Below are positions 1 to 13,765 of a DNA stretch of 64,000 nucleotides, one piece after another; position 1 is the first letter of the stretch, and each line of letters opens with the position of its first letter. This DNA is from Bifiguratus adelaidae (taxonomy: Eukaryota > Mucoromycota > Endogonomycetes > Endogonales). The DNA is taken from assembly GCA_002261195.1 (NCBI GenBank), contig MVBO01000032.1, forward strand, positions 3,086 through 67,085, written 5' to 3'. The notes under the pieces were generated by a model. The model did not search any database, was not told the origin of the DNA, and saw only the letters and a program-made list of their open reading frames with translations. The position numbers were made by a program, and so were the translations under genes.

Positions 1-89
1 GGGGATCCGAATCGACGGTTGGCAACTGGATGCCAGGTTCAAATGCAGGCTTCAAAATGTTAATGGGCCAGGTAAGGTGGTATATACAA

Positions 90-2306
90 TCAGTCCTCAG
101 GCTCAAAAATGAGACGATAATTGTCGAGAATGGTGCTCACGACGAGGGCTTGATCCTCGTTATCCGGGCAATGCTCAATGGTGCCTCCTAAAAGTGTAGG
201 TGCAAGTATCATGGCTAAATTGGCCGATGTCATCATGTTGGACTCATGGGCTCGTTGAATCCTATATTATCAGGAATTAGAATAGCTGCGCAGGTTCCAC
301 CAGCAAACTTGCCTGTCAAGATGGCTCATTAAATATTTCAAGATGGCATAGTTTGCGTCTGGTAATTCGTTGACTTTGGCGTGGAGTTGTATGACACGCC
401 TTTTGTCGTCGGGGGTTCCTGGTAAGGATGTCATAAGGATATCCTACATCTTGTGCTAGACTTACGCGCCGCTTTGATAAAGTCATTGTACAACTTGCGG
501 GAAAATAGAGGGTCGGGTAACTCGCGTAACCACATTTTCAACACACCCACGACATTGTTGATTTCACTCGCACTCGCATCATTGGGTAGATCAACAGCCC
601 TGGCATTGGTGTCGAACGCAACGCGTAGCTTTTGAATTTGCGAAAAGGAGCCAGAATGTCTGTATACTCCTTGGTGATGCAGACCTTTCCGTTCGATTTC
701 AGAGGCACATTTAACGAGGATGAGCGGTATCTCTTCCTGATCACGCTCCAACTGCAATGTCAAATCGATACCGAAAATTGGTCGTGTGGAAGCCGGTTCT
801 GTTCCGAATTCACTACGACAAAGGCTAGAGGTAGATTGTCTCTACATCCTGTGTTAAAGATATTGATCCCCGAGATAACTCCAACTTACGGAAGGCATGC
901 GTTGATAAGACGATGAATCGGCAATCTTCCGATACCGCATCGGTCCACCGAATGCCTTGATATGTAGGCGAAAATCAACGGCTTTGTCAATTTTATTCAG
1001 CGATTCTCGCAGCCCGCTATCTTGATCTCCAATCAATTGGCCATTCGTCAGGAGATCGCGTTTGTAAACGTAGCTGTATTTCGACAACTCGAAGCGAACA
1101 CCTGCTTGGCAGACGTCGCTGATATCCTTGAGCTCCTATCAACATGCATTGTAAGCATCTTAAGACTAGGCAATTTCGCAAGATACTCACTTTGATGACG
1201 CCTGGTAGTAAGGTTTCTTCGAATTCACGATTGGCATTGTCAAAGAGAACGTTTGCCTTTTCGAATGCTACTTTAGCTTGCTGCACCTTGATACGTGTCA
1301 GTTCTTCCGCACGATCCAATTGTTCTTGTGTCTTGTTTGTTTTGAAGCGAGGTATGATCCCTGATGAACTTCCTCCCTACGACCGTGTAGGTTCTTGCAA
1401 TGGTTTCTGCTGTACAGCTTTCTCCAACTCTACTTGTGAGGCCTCATAGCGTGAGCGTGCCTACGCCAATTGTTCAAAAGGTTGTACACCAGATCTCTTC
1501 GAAGTACCTTCTCTTCGGCAATTTTGAACTCCGCCAAGGTCTTTTCGTTCCTAATCCCCATTTCTTTATACTATTGCGATTATAATCAGAAATTGTCGTC
1601 ATGCGTATAAATACAAATGGCTTACCTGCTTCCGTCCTCTCTCGGTTTCCCTAGCCAACCAAAGTAGACCATCAGCAATCTCATGGGTGTCCTTTGCAAA
1701 TTCCAACTTTTCTTGCGCAATTTGATCATGAGCGCTGATAATGTCCTGCCAGCTGTTCAAGTGACTTAATTGGGCAGTCCTACACGATTTATGGCGTAAG
1801 TGGTGATGTCAACGACAATGACGATCTTACACCCACCCGGTCCGGTCCTTGTATCGTTCGCAACTCTCCATGGTCGACTGGGCGAGCTTCAACATGGACT
1901 TCGCATACTCTTCTTCCAATTTTGCCCTCTTCTTTAAAAAAGCAGCTGTGTCCTGTGATTTTGTTCACTCGAAGCTACGGTGAAAGGCCTTTTTTACCTT
2001 CACAAATCCAATATCAAGCTTGACCTTCTCTAAAACACATGAAAAGCCATCCTGCCATCTCAGGTCAGCTCGTTAGCATCAGTAGCACAAGCTACCTACC
2101 TGCATATTGCTTAAGAGTGCAATGACTTCCCGTGTTGCCTCATCCCATTCACCTTCTATCCTCTTGTCGCCTTCGATTACTCCATCCTGATAATCCAGAT
2201 TCGCAAACGACGGATTGTGCAGTGATCGCACACCGAAAAATTTAGCCATTGCATTGCGCTCCACGTAGGCCTTTAACAAAGCAACTGGTAATACCTTGGA
2301 CGTCAT
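90..2306 (-). CDS. F-BAR and RhoGAP domain protein (Rgd1-like)
   Basis: A multi-exon gene for a Rho-family GTPase-activating protein that probably links membrane curvature to actin and cell-wall control. Seen: an N-terminal F-BAR/FCH segment with FLKKRAKLEEEYAKSML and following coiled coil (about 1950-1700, then 1320-1200), and a C-terminal RhoGAP domain with the arginine-finger region GVYRHSGS (about 690) and NDASASEINNVVGVLK. The last exon ends in ILDNYRLIFEPED then TGA at 90-92, a normal RhoGAP end. No DEP domain was seen between them, which favours the Rgd1 type over Rgd2/Rga7. The start is the ATG at 2304-2306; the internal ATG at MAKFFG (2247-2249) is an alternative. It is divergent from the exchanger gene, 185 bp away. 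Exon boundaries in the F-BAR part were not all resolved. Confidence 0.85.
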
Positions 2307-2491
2307 GGCAAAAAGGAAGGATATAGTCCGAACTGAGACTTTCCATTGCTATTCCAACCATTCCCACCGTAAGACAATGAAAGGACAGTTGCCAAATTCG
2401 GAACTCACGTGGTTCGGTGACCCGTGCGTCCATTCGCTGTCACGAACGAACATTCAGAAGCTTCGTTGCCTTTGTTACCTTCACACGCTGT

Positions 2492-5400
2492 ATGACGGGG
2501 ATACAGCATGCGCTTAAGGGTAGGGTACGGAAGAAGAAGGCCACTCCTTTGGATGGACGAACATGGATATATATCGGCTTGCTCTGTCTTGTGCTCGTTG
2601 TGTCAAGGTGTTTGAGCCATCGGACCTTGTTGAAGCAGGACACCGGCAAGATCGTCTTTACAGCTTTTCGGCGATATACTATGGATCAGCTGGCTGGAAA
2701 GGAGGTAATTCAGCTGCAGGTGCAGTCATGAATCGATGGATTGATGGACCAGCAGTGTTCCCTTGTGAACGATATTGAACCTGAAAATCGATGCGCCTTT
2801 GCTAAGCAAAACTGTATATCGCCTGGTCTGATCAACTATGCAGAGTTATGGTTCTGCAAAGTTCATGGTGCGGGTCTTGGCGCGAAAATCGGGAGTCTAA
2901 CGTTGCTGGTAAGTGCTATTCAAAGCCATGAAGCTGATTATCGCACTAATTTGCCAATAGCTCTTGTGGCTCCTCTTTCTCTTCGCTTATATAAGTGTTG
3001 TGGCCTCGGACTTTTTTTGTAAGCAACAATCAGGCTAAGTGGTTTTAGAGCCTCACAGGTACGATAGGTCCCAACTTGCAGACCATTTCCGAGTTGCTCA
3101 ATTTGTCGGAGAATGTCGTGAGTATCTATTGATTGATGGGTCAAGTGCGCAAGTTTTTGACAGTTGTTATAGGCAGGAGTAACTTTCCTTGCCCTCGGCA
3201 ATGGTAGTCCAGACTTGTTCAGCACGATCAGGTAATCGGCCGCTAGATCCGTGGCCATGGGATCAGAAGTAAATTCTTGTTTTTTTAGCGCAATGTCCTC
3301 GACTTCGCCAGCACTTGCCTTGGGAGAGCTGCTAGGAGCAGCGCACTTCATCACAACCGTCGTTGCGGGAGTTATGGTCATTATTCATCCCTTTAAAGTA
3401 CCTCGGTGCCAGTTCCTCCGCGACGTGATTGTCTTCTCTTTCTCAATCCTGTTGGTCGTTATGACTTTACGCGACAAGAGACTGGGTGGATGGGAAGGTG
3501 GTATGCTTGTGGCCATGTACCTCATCTACGTTATATGGGTGGCGGCCGGAGATACTGACTTCAATCGCTGGATTCCCTTTTGGAAGCGGGGACATCCTGT
3601 GGCCTTAGAGACTGAGCAAGGTACTGAAGGTCAACCATTGATCTCGGAGGGTGCAGGTAAGGGAAAATTGTGTAGTGCAATGCTAATATTTGCTTGCACA
3701 GCTTCATATGATGCCACTAATCAGCAATTGCTTCAATCGTCAAACATGAAAGCACGATCAGTTGGTCCAATTGAACGTGATCAAGAAATCGATGGCCATG
3801 ATATCCCTCAGCCTGGATTCGAAACGGTACCCCGACGCTCTTCCAGCTTCGAAGGTGAACGGCACCAGTCGCAAGATGAGGTTCAAACGTTTGGTCATCG
3901 CTTCAGGAGTTCCCTACACAACATCGAAGAGGGACTAGGCTTCCCTTGGCACGCCAATGGACAGTCAGATACAGATGAAGAAGGCAACCCAGATTGGTCG
4001 CCTGTCACGCCCAAAGCTGGCATACGGCCAAGTTTGCTGGGAGCTATTGAGTTTAACGACTTGATGCGTTTAAGAAGGCATCAGAATTCTATTAGCACCA
4101 CAAGTCCATTGAACTTGCGACGCAGCGAAGATAGTATACGGCATCGTCACCATTCCAAATCCCAAACCAATCAATCTCACCACAGGCCTACACCTGAAGA
4201 TCCCTCACCATTAACTCGTCAAACGGAAAACGCAAGCGTTGACAACGCACAATTTGGTCCGTCGCAAACGCCAAGACAATGCACCTCAATGATACCCGAA
4301 ATTCAATTAAGCCATCATCAATCGCTTTCTGACCTCCGCATTGATATCCCATCAACTCGAATATCATCGCGACCCAATTATTTGGATCCAAGCATTCGCC
4401 GACATTCCGTGGTGATTGCATTTCGATCAGCAGGAAGAGTCAAACCGCATGCAACGTATAGTCGCACGACCTCTGGGGCGTCCAGTATACGCAGCAGTCA
4501 CAGCAGTGTTGCTGAATTAAGCATTGCAAAAGATCAAGGACAACTGGTTACCCCATCAACGATTCCCCCCGATTCAATGGACGAATCTCCACAGTCTAGT
4601 TCTGAAACCGAGCCTACTCGACCTAGTTTACCCGAGGCACCGTTGGGCGATTCCAAACCATATGACCCACCCAGCTTCTGGGAGCAATGTCACCGAACAC
4701 TATTTCCAACGTTATTCGCGTGGGAGGATAAGTCCATGACCGGAAAATTCGTCGCTATTGCTTCTGTGCCTATTCTCTTTATGCTCATCCTGACCGTACC
4801 TGTGGTCGACGACGACGAGGGCATTGACGAGCTCATTATATGCGAGGACGAAAACGGGGAAGTCACCGATTTCGTCGGTCCAGCGTCTGCGCACAATGAC
4901 GCTAAATTGCCTCTAGAGAATATGGAAGCGGAAGAACAAGAGGAACCAGGCTCTGGTTGGAACCCATGGTTATTGGGCTGTCAAGTTGTTGCGGTACCCT
5001 TTCTCGTCAGCTGGAGTCTATTCGCTTACGATTTGATCCCAGGCTACAGTAACTTCATTTGCGCTCTCGTGACGATTCCGTGCAGTGGACTTTACTTTTT
5101 GTCATCCTACTACAAGAAGGCGTCTCGGCGCGAATATCAAAGACCTAAGTGGTTCAAAGCATTTTGCTTTGTTGGCTTTGTGGCAGGTGTTATCTGGATT
5201 CTGCTGATCGCCAATGAAGTGGTTGGTATACTACAGGTAAATTATCCGTTTTCCATGGCAGTGGTATCCATCAACTTACTGGGGCTCTTAGGCGGCAGGC
5301 ATCATCCTTCGGATTAGTGAAGCCATTTTAGGCTTGACCATCTTCGCTCTTGTAAGTTCGCACAGGGGTTACATTGATCCATGCTAAACATACATACCTC

Positions 5401-5872
5401 GATATTTAGGGCAATAGTCTGGGCGATTTGGTGGCAAATGTTACCGTGGCTCGTATGGGATACCCAAACATGGCCCTTTCAGCTTGCTTTGGAGGTCCAA
5501 TGCTCAGTAAGTGCTTAGTGTTTCATTGTCTGCGCAACCATTGATCGGCGAACAGATATCTTGTTGGGTATAGGCGCAAGCACCATTTACCTGGAACTCT
5601 GGTTACGGAAACCGCTCATGGTTCCTTTATCCCCCAATCTCCTCGTAACGAGTGCTGGCATACTCATCACGATGATGTCGTCCGCGGTTTTCGTGTGGAT
5701 GAATGGATTCAGGTAGGTTCAAATAGTAAGAGCTCAAAGCGATCTTCTGATGCCATCATCCATCTTTAGAATAAGCAGAGGTCTGGGATTCTTTTGGATT
5801 GTCCTGTATCTGTGCACCACCATTACCAATCTCGTGCTGGAAATACGCGGTATCGGTGATATCGAGTATTAA
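2492..5872 (+). CDS. Na+/Ca2+ exchanger, NCLX/SLC8B1 (YDL206W) type
   Basis: A cation/Ca2+ exchanger of organelle membranes with two alpha-repeat halves joined by a long loop. Seen: a signal-anchor-like N-terminus (IGLLCLVLVV), a lumenal Cys segment (ENRCAFAKQNC), then alpha-1 repeat residues GVTFLALGNGSPDLFS followed by ALALGELLGAAHFITT. A Ser-rich loop of about 430 residues follows, then the second half with SEAILGLTIFAL, GNSLGDLVANVTVAR and ALSACFGGPML. Introns that restore the family sequence lie at 2705-2752, 2909-2960, about 3020-3066, 3119-3175, 3234-3288 and after 5235, with further ones at 5350-5880. The stop is TAA 5870-5872. The ATG at 2492 is the first in frame with the hydrophobic segment. 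Convergent with the VWA8 gene (67 bp between stops). Exact membrane location cannot be read from sequence. Confidence 0.88.
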
Positions 5873-5939
5873 ACACGTGTATATTTGGTAGATGTCTAAT
5901 GTGAACAATCTGTTGTGTACATGTGTATCATGGATCTGT

Positions 5940-8900
5940 CTATCCTTTTAACATGGATGACAAGAAGAGACTCTTCATGATCTTTGGCAGATCCTTGTTT
6001 TCCATGCAGATCGTTGCGTGGCTACCCAAAGCCTTCTTGAGCCTTAAGCACGAGTTGAGTATGAATATCAATGCTTGGTCAAACCAACACGGCAACTTAC
6101 GAGCTGGCTTGGTCTGCAAGAGATCCAATGAAGATCATTTGAGCAGTGACTCGATCATCCGATTTTAATACTTAAGCATGGGTCAATTCAAGCCTTTCTT
6201 TGCAGGTGACACTTACTCCTAGCGATATCGGCAGGTGAAATATTATATTGAGCAATATTAGCGTCCGATAGCACCACCACAAAGTAATCATCGCCTTCTT
6301 CCTTTGTGATATTTTTGACAGCATTGGCTGTCGCTCCCAAGGTGTTGTCTGATAGAATGAGAGATCAGTGAAGAGTTCACCTCATATGCAATTCAACCCA
6401 CCTCCACTCAGGCAGAATTGCGAGTGAGCCCGCATTTTGGAGATGACCTCGAAACAGTCTTTCTCTGTTTTGGGGTACTTTCCCTCCTTGACGAACTCGA
6501 TACTGGCCCCATCTCCACTATGTCCCAAGATTTGATAAGCGAACTTGTATTCAAATCCCTTGAAAGATTCCATGATCATGAGCGCGACCTCCATGGATCT
6601 TTCCAGACGACGATCGTGGGTATTGAAACGGTACATGCTGTGAGAACAGTCATCAGCAATCGCTCCCATCTGGTGGAATCTACCTACCTGGCCGACAAAT
6701 CAAAGACAAAATACATCCGCTTAGGCTTTTGTTGGAACATGCCAATCTCGTCATCGTCACCGCGTTTCTTGTAGATGGCTCGTTCGCCGGTAATGCCTTC
6801 GATGCTGTAAGGGAGCTATGAGTACGGATCAAGAGCAGCGAAACTTACATTCTCGTGTCATCGAGGTCACCGGAAGTCTGGTTTTTGAGCCAGACGCGCT
6901 CCTTGTTCTTGGCCTCCAAACTCTCTAGGATAACGCGAAGTTCCCGAATCTCGCGCGAAACATTATTAAGGAGCTTTTGAAAGAGCTAGGAATACCAATT
7001 AAAGCCGATAATTGACATCTTTCAATCCCTACCATGCCATCTGCTTGCGTCATGTTGATCTGTTGCAATCTCTTTTGCATGGCAAGTTCGTGCAGCTGCT
7101 TTTGTGCCTCAGAAAGCTCCTTCTTTTCTGCATTGTTTCGCTAATAGGACAATCAATTTCCAATCACGATTTCATCACTTATAGCTGGATTACTTACCAA
7201 AGTGAGATTGCTCACGTCGTCAAAGTTGGCTTCACGTCCACCTTCAGTGAGCGCAGGATCGCCACCACCCCCGGATCCACCTTGTCCTTCGCCGCCTTCT
7301 CCACCACTTCCGCTGCCTCCCGATCCTCCTGAACCACTGCCATTACCCTCGCCTTCTCCTCCGTTTCCTCCTTTCTCGCCATCATCTTCATCAATATCCT
7401 CTCCATCCTCGTCTTGATAGATGATGGACAATATCCGAGGATCAACTCCGACCATTTGCTTCCAGGTTTGAGCAGCTTTGAAAAGTTGCTCGGCGTTCAC
7501 TTGCCATACACGCACCATTCCAGAGTTATCCATTGTTGCCAGAGATCCATCAGCCAATTCACACATTACCGCGGCAATGCGATCGTGTTGTGGGAGTGTG
7601 TAACCACCAAAGGGTACATCGTCGATGAGGGTGCTTGTGGCGGGAACAGCCAGGGGTATGATGATGCGCCAGACGCGCTTTTGCTGTGGATTCACGAGTT
7701 CCAAGGTACCTTTGCTTCGCGAGTCCTTGAGCGGATTCACCACGGCATATTGATTGGTTGCTCGTAGGTAGATAGATGAGGTCCTGAGATTGGAATACAT
7801 GTTCTTGCCACTCTCTGACGGTGGTCTCATGTATGAGTGCACCTCAACGGGTTCGGCGAATCCCTTGTGGACATTATCGATAGTGAACGAACGCAGAACC
7901 GATGCAAACGAATGCTCATTCTTGTTTGTCAGAAATCGGCCGTTCGCGGCATCGATATTAGCGATTTCGACGATCTCCGTTGGGGAGACTCGTCCATGAC
8001 CAGTGATGTCTAAGGGTGTCGCAATCGTGGGCATAGGTGCAGATGATTGGCGGTCAGTATGAAGCATGTAGTGGACGCCCGTTACGCTATCGCGAATCAC
8101 CCATAGTTCTGGCTCCACAATATGCAACTGCGCGATCCGGACTGGACTTCTCAACAGGTATTGAAGATTTCGGTTGAAGTCGAGAAGAGCTATGCCGGTA
8201 TGATCGGCTTGATAGAATGCTAGTATTCCATGCTCCGCCATACTCTTGACCATGATGGAATGTACTGGATCCAAACCGCGAAGAATCACAGATACGACAG
8301 TATTCTTTTCAAAATCACAACACAACAACTCGTTGTTTGACGGGTTGTGCAAAGTGATGTACTTGACTTGGCCTTGAACCTTGACCACAGCCATCTTCAA
8401 GCGCGGAGGAGCGCGCTGAAGAGGGAAGTATTCATACAAATCGATGCTGTTGACCTGCAAGTGGCGTCTGTCGACGCGATGCAATGTGACAGGATTGGTG
8501 GTGACCGCAAATAACTGACCATCGTCCAAAGCTCCAATATCCAATGCTTCCCCTCGAGAAGGCAGCTTGAAATTGTAGAGCTGTTCGGTAAATGTCATGG
8601 AACGGCCCTCGCTACGGTCTAACGCCTTCCACTCCTTGCCAGCGTTCAAATCCCACCCTCCGCGGAAGACCAAGGGAGCGCTGTCGACCACGATTGGCTT
8701 TGAAGCATCTTTGCGACTCCATAGCTCCGTTGGTATGGGATCACCAGTCTCGACGGCTTCGCCGAGGTTGATGCTGAAATCCGATTCCAACCCTATAGGT
8801 ATACCGTGCTTTTCAAACGTCTCGATAAGAAGGTCTTTGGAAGCCTTATCGTATTGATCAAAATCGAACACATTCTGCAATACGCGCGAGATGCCTTCGT

Positions 8901-11900
8901 CAGGGTACAGGTGCATATGGCGGACAATGTTGACCAGTTCACGCGTCGAATATGGATAAGAAATGAGCCCTTCATCCACCAATTTTCGAAGATCCGTAAA
9001 CGCAGCAGATAATTTGAGAAGCAGGTCTGCAGGCACGTCTGGGCCGTACTTGCGTAAGAGGAACATTTCGGATTCCATGTCTGGGTTGTCGACGGCGAAA
9101 CAGCTGAACACGTCACCAATCTCTCTGTAAAAGTCGTTGCCAAGGAAGGGGAATCCAGGACGATTGGCAAGGACGATCATTCGGAAATCCTTGTGGACAA
9201 CAATGACAGAGTCCTCATCGTCGTCATCTACTGGATCGTACTGATCAATCATCTCGGGATCAGCCACGATGCGACGACCATCACCCAAGACCATCTGACC
9301 GTCTTCTACCAAAGACTTCAACACAGCCGTGACGTATGTCGGTGCCTTATCCGCTTCATCGACCACCAGAATGTATCCCTCCTTTACGGCCTTGACGAGT
9401 GGCGAATCTTCATACATAAGAACGCCTTCCTTGATAGCTGGAGTTGCAGTGAGACTCTGCACCGTGCTGTCACGATGCAGCTGAATGTATTCGCGAGGCA
9501 AGTGAAGCAATTGCAAAAAGTAGTCTGCCAACTTATTTTTGCCTACCCCCTGATTGCCGATCAGAAGCAGATGTTCGCCCAGTTGGTAATCCTTGAGCAT
9601 TTGTTGCAGGATCTCGGTTTGCATGGGATTTTCGTGGAATAAAATATTGGGCACAAGCATGGGGTTCACGCCCTGTCGAATTGGCTCAGTGACATCGCCA
9701 ATGCGGATTTCTGTAGCTTCGTCCTTGGTGGGAAGGCGTTCTATCGTGAGGATATCGGAAGAGGGAGGAGGTCGCTTAATTCCATTCTCGGTCATGAGTG
9801 TGTCAAGTGCTTGACGCCCAATTTGAGGCATAAATCGTGAAAGTGAAACCTTGTGAATAGCTGTATGCAAGCTCTCATTGGGAAAGTATGTCATACGTCG
9901 GCATATGCGGATCAATTGGCGTGTTGAAAGAGCGTTGGATAACATTTTGACAGTCTCATCCGAATCGCGTCTCAAGCGATTAGCAAACTGGAGTAAACGT
10001 TTGAGACTGTCAACGTTGACACCGGGGGACAGATTGCTCAAGATGAGCATTTCTTCATCGAATGGATAGCCGCCAACTGCAATGAAGCGGAACATGCTAA
10101 GCGTCTCGGGACCAAGCCAGCCGCCTGCGCGCTTGCCATCATCTCCTCCGGAACCACCGGTGGCAGCGGCACGCGCCAAGCAGACAATCCGAAAAGCTGG
10201 GTGTATGGGGTAACATCCGAGCTCGTCCAATTGCTCGACTGTGTAGCCATGTTCTTCCAACAAGGTTTTATACCTGACTGGATGCAATAATTGCTTCCCA
10301 TCTGGCAGATGTACTTCGCGTTCATGTACCAGACGTTGAAGCGTGGCCAGAGTACCAAATGAAAGAGTTTCTATACCGTCAAGCACAGCCAAGTGGCCGC
10401 GTAAGGCCGCTTCGACGAGCAGCGAATTCTGCCAGATTGTATCGCCCGAAAAGGTAGTAGTGCGTCGCTGCAGGAGATCGCGGGACGACATGTCGCGATA
10501 CAATGGGATATACTCGGTCGAATAACCGAGCATTTTGCCAAACTGTCGAACAAGAGCCGATTTCCCGACACCCTTGTGTGTGCCAATCAAGCAAAAGTCT
10601 TGATTGGTAGCATGAACCATGAGCATCGAGATTAGGATATGAGCCGTCGAAGGTGTCTCCACAAAATGCTGATCCACGCTGAACGGTGCTCCACCACAAA
10701 ACAACTCCGTTTCGACGGTTGCCTTATTGACGTGCTGTACCGCAATTCGAGCTGTATGAATCGCCCGTTTACCGTCTACGGTCAATGGTGCTGGGCCAGT
10801 TGGCCTGTGAATGTGTCGTAAGACATAACCGCTCCAGATCCGTTTCATATCTTCATAATTTACTTCTTGCTTCTCGCCACTGAGTACTGGAGCATAGAGC
10901 ACACCGAAGCGATGATAAATAGATTGGATGACGCTGCGTTGTTCCGAGTCGCAGGTGGGCAGGAGCGGGTAGGGATAATGAACGTCAATCAGGTATCGTA
11001 AATGGGTGTCTGGGAATTGCCTGAGGATCCGAGCCATCGAGTCCACGCTCAAGGCAAATTCAGGCACGTCAATCTCACTAGCTCCCGCCGATTCGAGATC
11101 GCCTTTGGGTATGCCCAAAACCAAGCTAACACTGATGACGCGCTCGGCAGCATCTCTGCATCGTCCCGTCTTGTCACCAACAACGGTGAGGAATTGCTCG
11201 ACCTGCGCATCAAAACCGGGTGGCTTGATATCGCGCGACTGGAATCGTGAGCGAAGCGGTGGATCGAGAGGGTATCCGGGGTATCGAGGGATGGGTAGGC
11301 CGAGTGCAAACACAAGAAAGCGCTCGTGTACTCTTTCTAGTTTCCATTGCTGACCATCTTGTCCTTGTAACGCAGCATCGTCTACTCGACGTGTCAAGAA
11401 TCGACCATCATCCAAGGCCATCTCTCTGTTCTCTAGCAAATTGTTAAGAATCGGCAAGACATTGCGCTCCGCCTTTTCAATGCCGTCAAGCACCAAGATG
11501 CGCCCATGAATGGCAGCTCGAACAGCTGCCTGATCGACGTAGAACGATGTGCCCGAAGACAATTCCCGGCGTTGCTTTAGATCAGAGTCTGTCACGTCCT
11601 TGGACAAGGCAACATATTCAATTCTAAGGACACCTTATGAGCCACCATGCTACATGCGCTCGGCAACTATCACTCACTCTCGTTTTGTCATTTCGGCATA
11701 TTTCATCACGAGCGCACGTCTCAATGGACCGGGGAGCCCAATCAAAAACATGTCTTGACGCAACTTGTCCTTTTGCATCATCCTAGTCACTTGTCATTCC
11801 AATGCGCGCAATATTGCCATTGAGCTTACCATCGCAAATGCCGCAATACTTCCTACCAGCGCAAAATAGCGTCAATATAAGCTCGACAACAACCTCACTT

Positions 11901-12153
11901 TCCTGAAACTCACTTGTGATGTATCGTACAATGGGTCAACGTAAATGGGCACCTTGTGAGGCTTCTCTGGTCGTTCCACCTTGATGCTCACGTCTCCAAG
12001 TCTCACATTAGCCACCTGAATGGCCCGAGTAGGTTGCATGACAAGACCACCTGTCTTGCCCTCCATGCCTTCGTCCTCATCATCAGAGTATCGACCGGCC
12101 ACCCCATTGTCCAGAACCTTGGCTAAATGCCGTAGACGCCTGGACTGCGCCAT
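5940..12153 (-). CDS. VWA8: VWA8 giant AAA ATPase with von Willebrand A domain
   Basis: A dynein/midasin-like multi-AAA ATPase ending in a VWA domain; the animal protein is mitochondrial. One exon of about 4.4 kb (11623-7198) carries most of it: Walker A motifs GTHKGVGKSALV and GNQGVGKNKLAD and Walker B-like VVDEADKAP. The first AAA unit (LIGLPGPLRRAL) has a degenerate P-loop, as in animal VWA8. A Gly/Ser/Glu-rich linker (about 7400-7230) precedes small 3' exons, and the VWA domain has an intact MIDAS formed across a splice (DLSAS, MYRFN). The N-terminus is built from exon 12153-11914, a 23-nt microexon 11852-11830, exon 11782-11678 and the large exon; joined, they read EVLRHLRW then KDKLRQDMFLIG, typical of VWA8. 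The stop is at 5940. The N-terminus MAQSRRLRHLAKVL is basic and could be a presequence. Confidence 0.93.
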
Positions 12154-12476
12154 GTCTATAGGTTAAATGAGAGAGAAAGAAGAGAGAGACAGAGGCGTCA
12201 ATGCTCTTATGTAAGCCTGAAATTGTCATGTGCATTTTGATTACGCTAGTGAGAGCGTGAAAGGGTTGCATTGAATAACGAGCCATTGAAGGTGAGTAGA
12301 GAGGGGAGAAGAGAGGATGAGGGTACTATGGGTGGTATGGATGAATAGAATTGACACGTGGAGAAAGAGATGGATGAATAGACAATGATGTAAGCCAGTG
12401 TTCCATGCCATCAATCTTGATATCCAATCTCCCGAGCATTGTATACACGATATATATATCCACAATGGCATCTACA

Positions 12477-13278
12477 TTACATGGCCATACTCGCCTGTAA
12501 TTCCTTCAATTCTGCATCATTGTCATCCTCTTCTTGAGCAACTCGTGGTTCATGATTGGGTACGGTGGGAGCATAGACTGGATTAGGTGTTTCGAGTATC
12601 TTGGCATCCAATTCAAGTTGTTCCAGTTCGTCCAATTCTTGCAGTAGCTCATCTTCATCAATCTCTTCACCGAATCCTACTGGTCGGGCAATCGCATTGG
12701 ATATTTCGTCGGCAATGTCCATTTGATCTCGGATTTCGTCCATGGTTTGGTCCACCTTGTTGATATCCCTGCCGACATGGTTAGAGGATCTGTAGCACGA
12801 GAGAACGCACACCATCAACTTACATGGAGCCGTGAATGTTTCTCATGGCATCGGACCCAGCCTTCATGGCATTCATCGTTTCCAGATTCACATTGGCATC
12901 CTCAATCTTGATCATTTGTGTCTCTAGCGTCATACGTGCTCCCGATAGCTTCTCAATCTGTCCCTCATACACCTTCTTCTTCTTGAGTGCCAATAGTGCC
13001 ACTGTGCAAGCTAGAGTAAGATAACGATCGCTTTTTGTTTAAGCGCCTCATGCATGCTATGCAACCCATGCATCACCAGCACCACATGAGGCCATGCACC
13101 TCCACGTACCTCGTTTATTCTTTGTAGCGTTGGCCTTGGCCACCTTGAGCTCATTCTCCACCTTGCTCTCCAGATATGTCTGTCGCTTCTCGAGTTGTGT
13201 CAGTGTTTCTCGCATCTGCAAGATGGCATCCTTGGCAGAGCGTTTCTTGGCGCCTCCGAGACTTCCAAAGAGTTTCAT
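12477..13278 (-). CDS. SNF7: ESCRT-III subunit Snf7/Vps32 (CHMP4)
   Basis: Core ESCRT-III filament protein for multivesicular body sorting and membrane scission. Three exons: 13278-13110, 13010-12824 and 12768-12477. Spliced, they give the basic N-terminus MKLFGSLGG, the helical hairpin (QMRETLTQLEKRQTYLESKV, then KNKRACTVALLALKKKKVYE) and the acidic C-terminal region (DEDELLQELDELEQLELD), close to normal Snf7 length. The final segment, ending ELKELQASMAM, fits the MIM/Alix-binding region. The start is the only upstream ATG. It lies about 320 bp from the divergent end of VWA8's 5' side and is transcribed the same way. The 323-bp spacer upstream of VWA8 shows nothing more than AG-rich promoter-like sequence. 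Confidence 0.95.
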
Positions 13279-13765
13279 GGTGTGTATGGCGTGGAATGGT
13301 GTGCGTCAAAGCAATGCCCAAAACGCCTGGTGCGTCGAATAAATGACGGAATGCTTGAAAATAGCAGAGAAACACAGTGAATAAGAGCAAGAGGAGTGAA
13401 CAGTCGTTGAATGACCGGTGAATAGATGGGCTAGGATGGAGGGGAACCTGGAGTCGCTACGTGCGCACTCTTTTATCAGCCACCAATGGCTCAACTAGGC
13501 GCTGAACAAGTGCAACATCCACCCAACGCAAGTCACATGACCAATCCCATAATTTGACGAGCAGAGCGCAGGCATGGCTTTCAGGAGAGCATCGCAGATA
13601 GGGCAGACAATTAACAACCTAAAGTCAAATTGCCGACAGCTCTTGTACCTTTTGATACCCTACAGCTGTTAGCGCCAAACGGGTTGAGGAATGACTTGGT
13701 AACGAGATATGATTTGGATGAACATGAACCGATCGTGATCAGCTTTAATCTCTACAACCGCACAT
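13279..13765. other. Intergenic, no gene seen
   Basis: A 487-bp spacer between the Snf7 start and the ABC transporter stop. It should contain the Snf7 promoter and the transporter 3' UTR. I see no credible ORF, RNA gene or repeat. Confidence 0.6.

Noticed and set aside
7202-7417. Pro/Ser-rich plus-strand ORF
   Set aside because: Antisense shadow of the Gly/Ser/Glu-rich linker of VWA8.
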